A stretch of 64,000 nucleotides of DNA from assembly GCF_014764405.1 (NCBI RefSeq), contig NZ_CP061725.1, positions 2,108,001-2,172,000 on the forward strand, written 5' to 3'. The notes below the pieces were generated by a model. That model had not been told where the DNA came from and searched no databases. It was given only the letters and a program-made list of their open reading frames with translations. This document shows positions 8,157 to 16,608 of this stretch, piece after piece. Each line of letters opens with the position of its first letter. Position 1 is the first letter of the stretch. The translations under genes and the position numbers were made by a program. The stretch comes from Micromonospora craniellae (lineage in GTDB: Bacteria > Actinomycetota > Actinomycetes > Mycobacteriales > Micromonosporaceae).

Positions 8157-9173
8157 TTGTGGGGCATCGCGCCCGCGTGCCGGCTGACCGGCCTGTCGAG
8201 GGCGACGCTGTATCGCCGTAGTGCCCCGCCGCTGGTCTCCCGGCCACGGGCGCCGCGTAAGCCGCCGCCGTCCGCGCTGACCGAGCCTGAACGCCGGCAG
8301 GTCCTGGACCTGCTCAACAGCCCGCCATACGTGGATCTGGCCCCGGCGCAGGTGTGGGCCCGCGAACTCGACGAGGGCCGCTGGTGGTGCTCGGAGTCCA
8401 CGATGTACCGGATCCTGCGGGCCGCCGGGCAGACCGGCGAACGCCGCAGCCAGGCCACCCATCCGGCCCGGACCAAACCCGAACTGGTCGCCGACGCCGC
8501 GAATCAGGTGTGGTCGTGGGACATCACGAAGCTGCGCGGCCCGGTCAAGGGCGTCTGGTTCCACCTTTACACGGTGATCGACATCTGGTCCCGCTACGTC
8601 GTCGGGCACATGGTCGCCGCCCACGAGGACGGCCAACTCGCCGAAGCGCTGATCGCCGACGCCGCCGCCCGCGAACGCGTGAACCCCGATCAGCTGACCG
8701 TGCACGCCGACCGCGGCGCCGCGATGACCAGCAAGACCGTCACCCAGCTGCTGACCGATCTCAAAATCGGCCGCAGCCACAGCCGGCCCAAGACCTCCAA
8801 CGACAACCCGTACATCGAGGCCAGCTTCAAGACACTCAAGTACGACCCCACGTTCCCAGAGCGGTTCGGATCGATCCAGCACGCCCGACAGCACTGCGAA
8901 GCGTTCTACAGCTACTACAACCACGAACACCGGCACTCCGGGATCGGCCTGCACACCCCGGCATCGGTCCACCACGGCACCGCCGGACAGATCCGTGAAC
9001 AGCGGCAACGCACCCTCGACGCCGCCTGGGCCGCACATCCCGAACGGTTCGGACGCCGCCGTCCCCAACCACCCCGGCTACCGGACCGGGCATGGATCAA
9101 CAAACCCGACAACAGCCACCCGGAACAGGCCGTGACCTCGGCCGGAGCCCCTCTTCCACCAGCACAAAGCTAA
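8157..9173 (+). CDS. IS3-family transposase OrfB (DDE domain)
   Basis: This is a 338-residue integrase core. DDE residues lie in WSWDITKLRG (first Asp), VHADRGAAMTS (second Asp) and NPYIEASFKTLKY (Glu), followed by the conserved C-terminal YNHEHRHSGIG. The frame is open upstream to about 8061 and reads DAELVLAEAQAALTPLWGIA before the nominal TTG start. It is probably made only as an OrfAB fusion by -1 frameshifting, as is usual in IS3 elements. Confidence 0.92.
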   Translation: MWGIAPACRLTGLSRATLYRRSAPPLVSRPRAPRKPPPSALTEPERRQVLDLLNSPPYVDLAPAQVWARELDEGRWWCSESTMYRILRAAGQTGERRSQATHPARTKPELVADAANQVWSWDITKLRGPVKGVWFHLYTVIDIWSRYVVGHMVAAHEDGQLAEALIADAAARERVNPDQLTVHADRGAAMTSKTVTQLLTDLKIGRSHSRPKTSNDNPYIEASFKTLKYDPTFPERFGSIQHARQHCEAFYSYYNHEHRHSGIGLHTPASVHHGTAGQIREQRQRTLDAAWAAHPERFGRRRPQPPRLPDRAWINKPDNSHPEQAVTSAGAPLPPAQS

Positions 9174-9207
9174 ACAAAATCAAGAAATTGTCTCAGTTGA
9201 CTTGACA

Positions 9208-10058
9208 GGTTCCGCATCAAGAGTCTGCTCCAGATGAGACAGCATGTCGCGCCACACCGCCGCCCCGAACGTACGGAGCGTGGACAGCACCCACTCGCTG
9301 TAGGTCTCGCCGAGCGCCGCAGCAGGAGCCGGGCTCGAAAGCAGCGATCGAGTCAACTCCAGTGCGTTGGGCTGATGGCACCGTCTGGCGCACGACTGGA
9401 CGACCTCCGGCGAGCGCATCGTCGGCGTGGCCACGCACAGCATGAGAGGCAAGGTGGTGTCAGGCCCTGCCATCGGCGACAAGGCAATCGCCGCCGCGAG
9501 GCTGGGATCGCGTTCATCGATGGCGCATACCACCAGCTCGAAGATCCCTCGGACACTGGCCGACGACACGGCCTGCTCCGCAAGATCGTTGAGCGCTTCA
9601 ACGGCCGCAACCGACCGGCCCTTGTGAATGATCAGATCGGCGATGTGGATGGCGACGAAGTATTCACGAATCACCGCGTGACTGAACCTTGGGCCGGCCT
9701 GCTCAGGCAGCACCAGTGGCGTCAGGTCCGGCATCGGCGGCCAAGCCCCCCGGCTCGGCAGCTTCTCACTGAGTCCCAGGCTGGACGGAAGCAGCACGCC
9801 TGACTGGCGTATCGCGCTATCCGACAGCGCGATGATCATAGTGCTGACATCCGATCCCGCTCTGATAAGGATGCTCTGCACGCAGTGGTCCACGAGCTGA
9901 TATGCCGTCGCAGGCCGGTCATCGATTCGTCCAGCAGAATGGAGCAGTGTCAGGTAGAGCGGCAGCGTCGCGAGCCGTTGCACCGACGAGGGCAAGTCCG
10001 CGAATGCGACGTGATCAGGGGTACGAGCGGTGTCCCATACACGGCGGGCCTGTTCTAG
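9208..10058 (-). pseudogene. NACHT C-terminal/helical middle part of the interrupted HTH-NACHT-HUMPS protein
   Basis: About 283 residues between the IS701 copy 2 and the IS3. It continues the NACHT module: LPLYLTLLHSAGRID and the NACHT-associated FSHAVIREYFVAIHIADLI, followed by helical repeats. At the IS701 target CTAG (10055-10058, repeated at 12934-12937) the frame rejoins the 5' fragment exactly: ...LTPWP-L-EQARRVWDTA. The visible start upstream of 10058 is encoded by the IS end, and the visible C-terminus (VKSTETIS) by the IS3 end. Confidence 0.8.
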
Positions 10059-10093
10059 TACGGCAGCCGCCATTAGCAGTCTGACCTGCTGGG

Positions 10094-11548
10094 ATGTGGC
10101 GGGGGTGGCATCCAACATGGACGCAGCCGCCTGTTGATCATGTGTTTGTGAAGACAACAAGATCGAAGGCGGCTGCTGCTGCCAGGATAGAGGCTGCCCG
10201 GACGGCCCGGACCGCGGGTGAGCTGCTGGAGCGGTTGCGGTCGTGTTTCGTGCGTACGCGGACCTGGCAGCACGCGGGCCGGTACGTGTCGGCGCTGGTC
10301 AGCGAGATCCCGAAGAGGAACGGGTGGACGATCGCGCAGCAGGCCGGGGACCGCACGCCGGATCGCACCCAGCGGCTGCTGAACCGGGCGGTGTGGGACG
10401 GCGCGGCCGCCATGAGTCAGGTGCGCCGGTTCGTCGTGACCGGCCTGGACGCGGTGGCCGGGCGTCGCACGCGGCGGGGGTTGCGGATCGCCGCGCTGGA
10501 CGAGACCGGCCAGGCCAAACAGGGCACGGCGACGTGCGGGGTGAAACGCCAGTACATGGGCTGTGCCGGCCGGCTCGCGAACGGGATCAACACGGTGCAC
10601 CTGGCGTATGCCCGTGAACGTGTCGGGCATGCGCTGATCGGGGCCCGGCAATGGATCCCGGCCGAGCACCTCACCGACCCGGACACCGCGGCGAGGATGG
10701 GCATCACAGACGGGCTGGCGTTCCGGACCAAAGGGCAGCTGGCCATTGACATCTGCACCGACGCATACGCTGACGGCGTCGTCTTCGACTTCGTCTGCGG
10801 CGACGAGGTCTACGGCAACTGCACCCAGCTACGCGAGTTCTTCGAGGACCGGCAGCAGGCCTACGTGCTCCGCGTCGCCTCGAGCTTCATGCTCACGCTG
10901 AACCCGGAAGCCCGCATGACCTGCGCCCAGGCCGTCGCCCTGCTCGCCAAGAACGAACGCCGGTGGCAGACCCGCTCGGCCGGCGCCGGTTCGAAGGGAC
11001 AACGCTGGTACGCGTGGGCGTGGATCGCGACCGCCTCACCCCGGCACTACCTACTGGTACGCCGTCACCTGACAAGCGGTGACCTGGCCTTTCACTACTG
11101 CTACGTGCCGCACGGCCACCCGTTGACCCTGTCCAGGCTCGTACGGGCCGCCGGGCTGCGCTGGCCGGTCGAGGAAACGTTCGAGTTCGGCAAGGACTCC
11201 TTCGGCCTCGATCAATGCCAAGCCCGGCTACACACCGCGATCATCCGCCACACCGTGCTGGTCATGACCGCCCTGGCCATCTGCGCCATCGCCGCCGCCC
11301 GCCTCAAGACCCGCACCGACACCCAAGCCCCACCACCGAACACACCCGATCAGCGGCCGCCCTCCGAGCCCGGCATGATCCCGCTGACCATCCCCGAGAC
11401 CGCACGCCTGCTCGCCATGACCTGGCACCAACCGAAACCCACCGACCACGACACCCACTGGCGCAACTGGCGACGCCGTCACCAAGCCCGAGCACGCTGG
11501 TTCCACCAACGCACCCGACTCAACCGAGAGTATTCCCTGGCCAACTAG
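10094..11548 (+). CDS. IS701-family transposase (copy 2)
   Basis: This 484-residue transposase is colinear with the copy at 1579-3033 and differs at many positions. It has the same catalytic regions: ALDETGQAKQG, VCGDEVYGN and TFEFGKDSFGLDQ. It ends NREYSLAN followed by TAG. That TAG is part of the 10-bp site duplicated by the nested ISAs1 element, so the coding sequence is complete but its downstream end is displaced by 1.37 kb. It may still be active. Confidence 0.94.
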   Translation: MWRGWHPTWTQPPVDHVFVKTTRSKAAAAARIEAARTARTAGELLERLRSCFVRTRTWQHAGRYVSALVSEIPKRNGWTIAQQAGDRTPDRTQRLLNRAVWDGAAAMSQVRRFVVTGLDAVAGRRTRRGLRIAALDETGQAKQGTATCGVKRQYMGCAGRLANGINTVHLAYARERVGHALIGARQWIPAEHLTDPDTAARMGITDGLAFRTKGQLAIDICTDAYADGVVFDFVCGDEVYGNCTQLREFFEDRQQAYVLRVASSFMLTLNPEARMTCAQAVALLAKNERRWQTRSAGAGSKGQRWYAWAWIATASPRHYLLVRRHLTSGDLAFHYCYVPHGHPLTLSRLVRAAGLRWPVEETFEFGKDSFGLDQCQARLHTAIIRHTVLVMTALAICAIAAARLKTRTDTQAPPPNTPDQRPPSEPGMIPLTIPETARLLAMTWHQPKPTDHDTHWRNWRRRHQARARWFHQRTRLNREYSLAN

Positions 11549-11554
11549 CAAATG

Positions 11555-12911
11555 CAGGGCGTTCGCAAGGTAGTGAGATGACCGGATTGCCGATTGTGGG
11601 GTAGTCACGCCGGTTCCGGCGGGTACGTGAGAGAGCGCGGCCTTCTGGTGATCATTCAGGTGTCTAGACTGGATGATCGAGGAAGACCGCGCTCGTGGAA
11701 GCATCATTGTTGATCGGCGGGTTGTCCGCACGCCTGGGTGGCGTGTCGCCGTTGTCGGAGCGGGACACGCCGGGGTTGCTGCAGGTCCTTGCCGAGGTGC
11801 CGGACCCGCGTGATGCCCGGGGTCGGATCTATGCGCTGCCGGGGCTGCTCGCGATGGCGATCGCGGCGGTGCTCTCGGGATCCAGCCGGGTCGTGGAGAT
11901 CGTCGAGTGGGCTGCGGATCTGCCGGACGCGGTGTGGGACCGTCTCGGCGCGGCCCGCGACGCCTTGACCGGGGCCCGGCGGGTGCCTGATGACGGCACG
12001 CTGGGCCGGGTGCTGGCCGGCATCGACGCCGACGCGTTGGATGCCGCGGTGTGTCGCTGGCTGCTCGGCCGGGCCGGTGTGACCGGGCGGGGTCGGCGGG
12101 TGATCGCCGTTGACGGCAAGACGCTGCGTGGCAGCGGCCCGGCCGGGTCTCAGGCGCACCTGCTGGCCGCGTTGGACCAGGCCGAGCAGATCGTCCTGGC
12201 GCAGATCGACGTTAATGGGAAGACGAATGAGATCAGCCGGTTCCAGCCGTTGCTCGACGGTCTGGACCTGGCCGGGGCGGTCATCACGGCGGACGCGCTG
12301 CACACCCAGCGCGAGCATGCCCGCTGGCTGGTCGAGGACAAACACGCCGGATACGTCTTCGTCGTCAAGCGCAATCAGCCACGGCTCTACCGACAGGTCA
12401 AGGCCCTGCCCTGGGGGAAGATCCCCGCCCTGGACGCCACCCGTGAGCGCGGGCACGGCCGCTACGACATCCGGGAGTTGCAGGCGGTCACCTGTCTGGG
12501 GCCGCTCGCGCTGGACTTCCCACACGCGGCCCAGGCCCTGCGTATCCGGCGCCGCCGACACAACCCGGCCACCGGACGTTGGTCCACCGTCACCGTGTAC
12601 GCGATCACCAGCCTGACCGCAGCCGCGGCCGGTCCCGCTGACCTGGCCGACTGGCTACGCGGACACTGGGCCATCGAGGTCCTTCACCATATTCGCGACA
12701 CCACCTACCGCGAGGACGCCAGCCGGCTACGCACAGGCAACGCGCCTCGCGCCCTGGCCACCCTTCGCAACACCGCGATCAGCCTCCTCCGCCTCAACGG
12801 CGCCACCTCGATCGCAGCAACCCTGCGCCGAAACAGCCGAGATCCATACCGATCCCTACAAATACTCGGACTCACCTAGAACGGACATACCTCGACCTTG
12901 CGAACGCCCTG
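11555..12911 (+). mobile_element. ISAs1-family insertion sequence nested in IS701 (1,357 bp)
   Basis: A perfect terminal inverted repeat CAGGGCGTTCGCAAGG is read inward from both ends. It is flanked by a 10-bp direct repeat CTAGCAAATG (11545-11554 and 12912-12921), matching the 8-10 bp duplications of ISAs1. It has one transposase gene on the plus strand. It is the youngest event in this nest because it interrupts an IS701 copy. Confidence 0.95.
11695..12879 (+). CDS. ISAs1-family transposase
   Basis: This 394-residue protein has the family's landmarks in order: an N-terminal DDE_Tnp_1-associated segment (LLQVLAEVPDPRDARGRIY ... LLAMAIAAVLSG), VIAVDGKTLRGS with the first Asp (about 140), ITADALHTQREHARW with the second Asp, YVFVVKRNQPRLY, and a C-terminal WAIEVLHHIRDTTYREDAS with the Glu. 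It starts with GTG at 11695. It is full length and apparently functional. Confidence 0.95.
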   Translation: MEASLLIGGLSARLGGVSPLSERDTPGLLQVLAEVPDPRDARGRIYALPGLLAMAIAAVLSGSSRVVEIVEWAADLPDAVWDRLGAARDALTGARRVPDDGTLGRVLAGIDADALDAAVCRWLLGRAGVTGRGRRVIAVDGKTLRGSGPAGSQAHLLAALDQAEQIVLAQIDVNGKTNEISRFQPLLDGLDLAGAVITADALHTQREHARWLVEDKHAGYVFVVKRNQPRLYRQVKALPWGKIPALDATRERGHGRYDIRELQAVTCLGPLALDFPHAAQALRIRRRRHNPATGRWSTVTVYAITSLTAAAAGPADLADWLRGHWAIEVLHHIRDTTYREDASRLRTGNAPRALATLRNTAISLLRLNGATSIAATLRRNSRDPYRSLQILGLT

Positions 12912-12933
12912 CTAGCAAATGGCGGCTGCCGTA

Positions 12934-13834
12934 CTAGAGGCCACGGGGTGAGACGGAACGAGACGCCCCGCTCTGGAGGATCCGGCTCATACACAGACGC
13001 GGCGAGCACTGGATAGGCCGTCAGTTCCAGGTCCGGCGGCGTCCGGATCACCAGGATAAAGCGCAATCTTGGATCGAGGACGTGCCGCAAGAGCAGGTCC
13101 AACTGCCGACCTACCGCGTGTACATGCTCGCGGGACCCGATGCCATCGATGATGACCAGCAGAGGGCGGTCGAGCTTTGCCGCCTGACCTTCCAAAATCA
13201 GTACCGGATCGTCACCGCAGGGGACGGATGCGTAGCGGAGGATCTGTGCGGCAACGTCGAGTTGACCGGACGGCCAGGTTTCCACCGAGAGGATCTGGCT
13301 GTCCACGTCACCGGCTAGCTCTACCGCAAGGTGACCCACCAGTGTCGTCTTGCCGGAGCCCGGCCCGCCCTTAAGCACGAAAACCCGGGCCGATGAGTCA
13401 AGGAAGCGCCGTACCCGTTCCTCTGCCCCATCCAGCTGGACAAAGGCGAGCGCCCCGCCGGAACGAATGGCATCGGCCAGGGCATTGGTCCGCTGCTTCG
13501 ACTTGCCGCCGAGACCGCTTCGGCGGCCCGCGCCAACGGATTCACCCGCCGCCTCGGCACCACCCGGCTCTTTCGACGCCCGGTCTGCCGAGATCAACTC
13601 CTCCAAGGCCAACTGGAACCGGCGTTGAGCCGCAACATCCAGGCTCGAGAGAGCCGTGTCGAGCATTTGCTGAGTCTCGAATCGCAACTGAGAGTCAGCC
13701 CCTCGCCGCTCCCACGTCGATATCGAGTTGACGGCAACTCCGAGGTAACCCCCGAACTGGCGGAGGCTCATCCGCATCGCCTCTCGCAGCGCCTTGGCCT
13801 CCCGCCCTGACCAGCGCGCCACCACCCCACCCAC
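12934..13834 (-). pseudogene. HTH-NACHT N-terminal part of the interrupted HTH-NACHT-HUMPS protein
   Basis: About 299 residues precede the IS701 copy 2. An XRE-like helix-turn-helix spans about residues 10-50 (LREAMRMSLRQFGGYLGVAV, then NSISTWERRG). After a linker the NTPase has Walker A GGPGSGKTTL (156-165) and Walker B PLLVIIDGIG (224-233), with a sensor-like FILVIRTPP. GTG at 13834 is preferred because GGAGG lies 9 nt upstream. The frame is open further up to 13912. With the fragments at 9208-10058 and 6506-7645 this makes a protein of roughly 960 residues: DNA-binding domain, NACHT-type STAND ATPase, helical repeats and a HUMPS sensor barrel. It is probably a ligand-controlled transcription regulator of the divergent gene sets, now disrupted. 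Confidence 0.8.
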
Positions 13835-14578
13835 GGACGTCGCCCTCCTCAGCGATGACACTCTCGGTCGCACCCGTACCCCTCGCGGCAGCGAGGAAAA
13901 CGTGAGGCGCATCGAGGTGCCCGCATGTGACCATACCTTCCATCAAGGATGGTCTCGAGTGGTGTCAGCCCTCGGGCACCGAGACGACGTTGGCGAGATA
14001 TCTGGGTTGGTCTCTTCAGGCAGCTGGCCCAGAAGCCGCGGCATGCCGATCCGCTGCCAGGTGAGGTGCGGTGCAAAGCGCTGGACAACTCGCGGGCGAG
14101 GGATCTGCTCGGCAGACATCCCATGACCCCGATTGCGTAAGGCATCCGGATTACCGTCCGGGCCAGTGGGGTGTTCCTGACGGATAGAACCCTCTGACCA
14201 CACGATCCGTCTACGTACCGAGGTCACCGAGAGCCCCTCGATCACTGCCCGGAATTGCGTGCGGGAAGCCCTGGTCGACCTGCGAGCAGCGGCGACACCG
14301 TTGTCACACGCCTCCACGGTCATCGATGAGGCTCGCGTGATCCCCGTCGTCGGAGACAAGGTAAGCGGCAAGGCCTCCCTCGCGCTGAAGGCCGCTCTCC
14401 GGCGCGGATGCGAAATGCCTCCATGCATTGCCACTCGTTGGCGCGCCTGGCGGCCGGTCATGCGCTCAGCGGCAGTACTTTCAACGCTGCGTCGCAGAGA
14501 TCACCGCGGTCTGGCACGGGGAGCGCTCCGAGACCGGCCTTCGCCAACGGATCATCGACTCGATCAAGGAGACCGCCG
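13835..14578. other. Divergent intergenic region with a possible gene remnant
   Basis: This is the 744-bp region between the divergent HTH-NACHT gene and the kinase operon, and it presumably holds both promoters. No promoter elements are clear enough to call. On the plus strand, frame pieces that look protein-like occur in succession: ALVDLRAAATPLSHAS (from 14259, frame 0), then, after an apparent shift, RQYFQRCVAEITAVW and RIIDSIKETADVAHAD ending with TGA at 14596-14598. See the separate remnant entry. Confidence 0.5.
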
Positions 14579-14598
14579 ATGTCGCACACGCCGACTGA
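14259..14598 (+). pseudogene. Possible decayed gene upstream of, and overlapping, the kinase gene
   Basis: Two adjacent frames look like one broken coding sequence. The first carries EARVIPVVGDKVSGKASLA. The second carries RQYFQRCVAEITAVWHGERS and ends ETADVAHAD with TGA at 14596-14598, overlapping the kinase ATG (14579) by 20 nt. Such an overlap is typical of a real upstream operon gene. The family was not recognised. It could instead be a fortuitous frame; a single short 56-codon frame from TTG at 14428 is also possible. Confidence 0.3.
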
Positions 14599-15481
14599 TC
14601 TGCCTGGCTCCGCAGCCACGATCGGGCTGACTATCGACACCGTGCTACGCCGCACGGACAAGACCCTGCTGGCGCGAGGCTCGTTCCGCGGCGACCCGGC
14701 AGCGGTGAAGTATCTGATTGACCCAGATCCGTTCTGGGCAGCCAAGTGGCGACACGAGCTGGACGTCTACGAGGTCTTCGGTGACACCACCCCGCCTGTC
14801 CGCGTTCCTCGTCTGCTCCACACCGACCATGACCGGCTGCTGGTCCTGGAATGGGTCGACGCATCGCCCCTCGCGGCCGAACGCTACCCCCAGCGAGAGC
14901 TCGAGACCCGGGAGGTCGATGCCGTCCTGGACTGCATCACCGCCTTGAATCAGTGGACCCACCCCGCCGTCCGGTTCTCGCCCACCTTCGACTACTCCGA
15001 GCGCGTGGCTCGGTACCAGGCCAAGGGGTACCTCACTGAGGGCCAGCGAGAGGCTCTGGACAGTCTGCTGGCTCAATGCGACGCGCCGGCACAGCTCAAT
15101 CACGGCGACCCACTGGCCAGCAACATCCTCCTCGATGCCAGCCGCTCCGACAGCGACGACGAGGCCGAGACCACGGCGGTTCTACTCGACTGGGAGTTCA
15201 CCGGGCTGTTCCTTCCCGGCTTCGACCTTGCGATGCTCCACACCCAGGTCGGCGCACGAACGCCAGTGATCCGCGAGCGCATTGAGGCGATCGTGAGTGA
15301 GACGGGCATCGAGGCCGCATTCGTGCTCAACCTCGCTGTGGTTTTGACCCGCGAGCTACGCCTGCACCACGAACTGCCCGAGGACGACCCCGTCCGGACG
15401 CGGTGTCTGCCGATCATCGAGGTTGCCTGGAACTCGGCCAGCACCCGCCTCCAACGGCTCGCCACGGCGAGGCCAGCATGA
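14579..15481 (+). CDS. APH/choline-kinase-fold phosphotransferase
   Basis: This 300-residue protein has the aminoglycoside phosphotransferase (APH) signature: a catalytic loop LNHGDPLASNILL (about residues 176-188) and the metal-binding LLDWEFTGLFLPGFDLAML (DWE in place of the more common DWD/DFD). The N-terminal lobe has ARGSFRGDPAAVKYL, with a likely ATP-contacting Lys. The family phosphorylates small hydroxylated substrates (aminoglycosides, choline, sugars). With two glycosyltransferases downstream, a sugar or glycoside is plausible, and drug resistance is not implied. The ATG at 14579 has AAGGAG 7 nt upstream. The stop overlaps the next start (ATGA), so it is the first clear gene of a four-gene operon. 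Confidence 0.85.
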   Translation: MSHTPTDLPGSAATIGLTIDTVLRRTDKTLLARGSFRGDPAAVKYLIDPDPFWAAKWRHELDVYEVFGDTTPPVRVPRLLHTDHDRLLVLEWVDASPLAAERYPQRELETREVDAVLDCITALNQWTHPAVRFSPTFDYSERVARYQAKGYLTEGQREALDSLLAQCDAPAQLNHGDPLASNILLDASRSDSDDEAETTAVLLDWEFTGLFLPGFDLAMLHTQVGARTPVIRERIEAIVSETGIEAAFVLNLAVVLTRELRLHHELPEDDPVRTRCLPIIEVAWNSASTRLQRLATARPA

Positions 15482-16605
15482 TCCACGTAGCCCTGGTCCA
15501 CCGCGATCTTCACGAAGTGAGCCGCGGCGGCATCTGCACGCTCTACCGCTCCCTGGCCCGGCATCTCGCCAACCTGGGCGCATCGGTAACCATGATCACG
15601 CAGGAGTCACCCCACCCAATACAGGGAAGGGATGTCACCGTCGTCTCGCTTCCCCGCACCGAAGACCTGGTTCAACACCGCGAGGCCGTCGCCGACGCCC
15701 TCGACGCGGTCAGGCCCGATGTCGTCGACTGCTCCACCTGGGAGGCAGAGACCCTGCGGTATCTCGCCAAACCTCGCGAAGACCGAGCCCCGGTCCTCGT
15801 ACGCGGCGAGTTCAGTGCCGCCCGCCTCGACGCGGGCGGCCTTGCTCGCGACGAACACCAACTCGTCCAGGCCGCCGACCAGGTCATCGCCGTCAGCCAG
15901 TACGCGGCCCAGGATCTCACGACGGAGTACGGCATCCCTCTGCCACTCGCGGTGGCCAACGGAGTCGACCGCAAACGGTTTCATCCTGGGAGGCCAACCA
16001 CGCCCGCCAGCGGCTTCCACATCGACCTCGGGGCCGACGGCCACGTCGCAGGCCGCAGACCGATACCCGACCTCCTCGCGGCCGGAGAAACAGTCTCGCC
16101 ATGGAAGCCTGATCCGGCGGGACGCCTCCGGCTCGTATGGGTCGGAAAGATCACGCCGATGAAGGGCTGGGACGTGCTCGAGACCGCCACGACCCGGCTT
16201 CGGGACATCGCCTCTGTTTCCGTGCTGCTCGGTCACTCACCAACGTTCGCGCCGGTCACATCAGCCAGCAGCGAACTCACCGTCCTTCAAGATCTGGACG
16301 ACACCGACCTTCCGGGCCTCTACCGCGCGGCGGACTGGCTGCTGTCCACGTCGCGCTGGGAAGGCTTCGGCCTCGCCATCGCCGAGGCGCTCGCCTGCGG
16401 CACCCCGGTCCTGCTGCCAGAGCACCTCGGCACCGCACCAGAGCTGCTCGCCGCCAGTGGCGGCTACACGTACCGCGACCTCGATCACCTCGCGGACATC
16501 CTGACCCATGCCGAACGCCTGACCGGCCGCCTTCCCGACCACTTCGACTGGGCAGTCAACGCGGCCGAAAGCCTCCGGCTCTACCGAGCGCTCCTCGGCA
16601 GGTGA
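15478..16605 (+). CDS. GT4-like glycosyltransferase (first)
   Basis: This 375-residue GT-B enzyme is of the GT4 type. The N-terminal Rossmann half begins MIHVALVHRDLHEVSRGGI, a Gly-rich acceptor-side loop. The C-terminal half has RLVWVGKITPMKGWDVL (K-G donor-binding segment, about 225-240), the LPGLYRAADWLLSTSRWEGFGLAIAEALACGTPVL block with the E-x7-E motif (EGFGLAIAE) and ELLAASGG. No signal peptide is present, so it is probably cytosolic. It transfers a sugar from an activated donor to an unknown acceptor. Its start overlaps the kinase stop by 4 nt, and the next glycosyltransferase begins 3 nt after its stop. Confidence 0.85.
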   Translation: MIHVALVHRDLHEVSRGGICTLYRSLARHLANLGASVTMITQESPHPIQGRDVTVVSLPRTEDLVQHREAVADALDAVRPDVVDCSTWEAETLRYLAKPREDRAPVLVRGEFSAARLDAGGLARDEHQLVQAADQVIAVSQYAAQDLTTEYGIPLPLAVANGVDRKRFHPGRPTTPASGFHIDLGADGHVAGRRPIPDLLAAGETVSPWKPDPAGRLRLVWVGKITPMKGWDVLETATTRLRDIASVSVLLGHSPTFAPVTSASSELTVLQDLDDTDLPGLYRAADWLLSTSRWEGFGLAIAEALACGTPVLLPEHLGTAPELLAASGGYTYRDLDHLADILTHAERLTGRLPDHFDWAVNAAESLRLYRALLGR

Positions 16606-16608
16606 CCC

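Larger units (their letters stand above)
7646..9207 (+). mobile_element. IS3-family insertion sequence (about 1.56 kb)
   Basis: Ends are set by an imperfect inverted repeat (TGTCA...TGAGACA at 7646-7666 against its complement ending TTGACA at 9207), with one further matching base pair or two outside. Two overlapping frames (orfA, orfB) fill it. No clean target duplication is visible. Simple excision of 3 bp does not rejoin the flanking NACHT-HUMPS frames, so an end may be shifted or a small deletion may have occurred at insertion. Confidence 0.88.
10059..12933 (+). mobile_element. IS701-family insertion sequence, copy 2, itself interrupted by ISAs1 element
   Basis: The terminal repeats TACGGCAGCCGCCATT match copy 1, and CTAG duplications lie at 10055-10058 and 12934-12937. 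An ISAs1-family element (11555-12911) plus its 10-bp duplication is nested near the right end. Subtracting these gives a 1,508-bp element, close to copy 1 (1,512 bp). The transposase gene is intact because the nested insertion lies at its stop codon. Confidence 0.94.

Noticed and set aside
13943..14461. Minus-strand frame of 172 codons upstream of the HTH-NACHT gene
   Set aside because: No recognisable domain, low-complexity Arg/Pro content and no ribosome binding site; it overlaps the better plus-strand remnant.
14579..15481. Aminoglycoside resistance gene
   Set aside because: The APH fold is shared by many sugar and choline kinases. The operon context (glycosyltransferases and phosphatase) does not favour a resistance role and no specific resistance subfamily is recognised.
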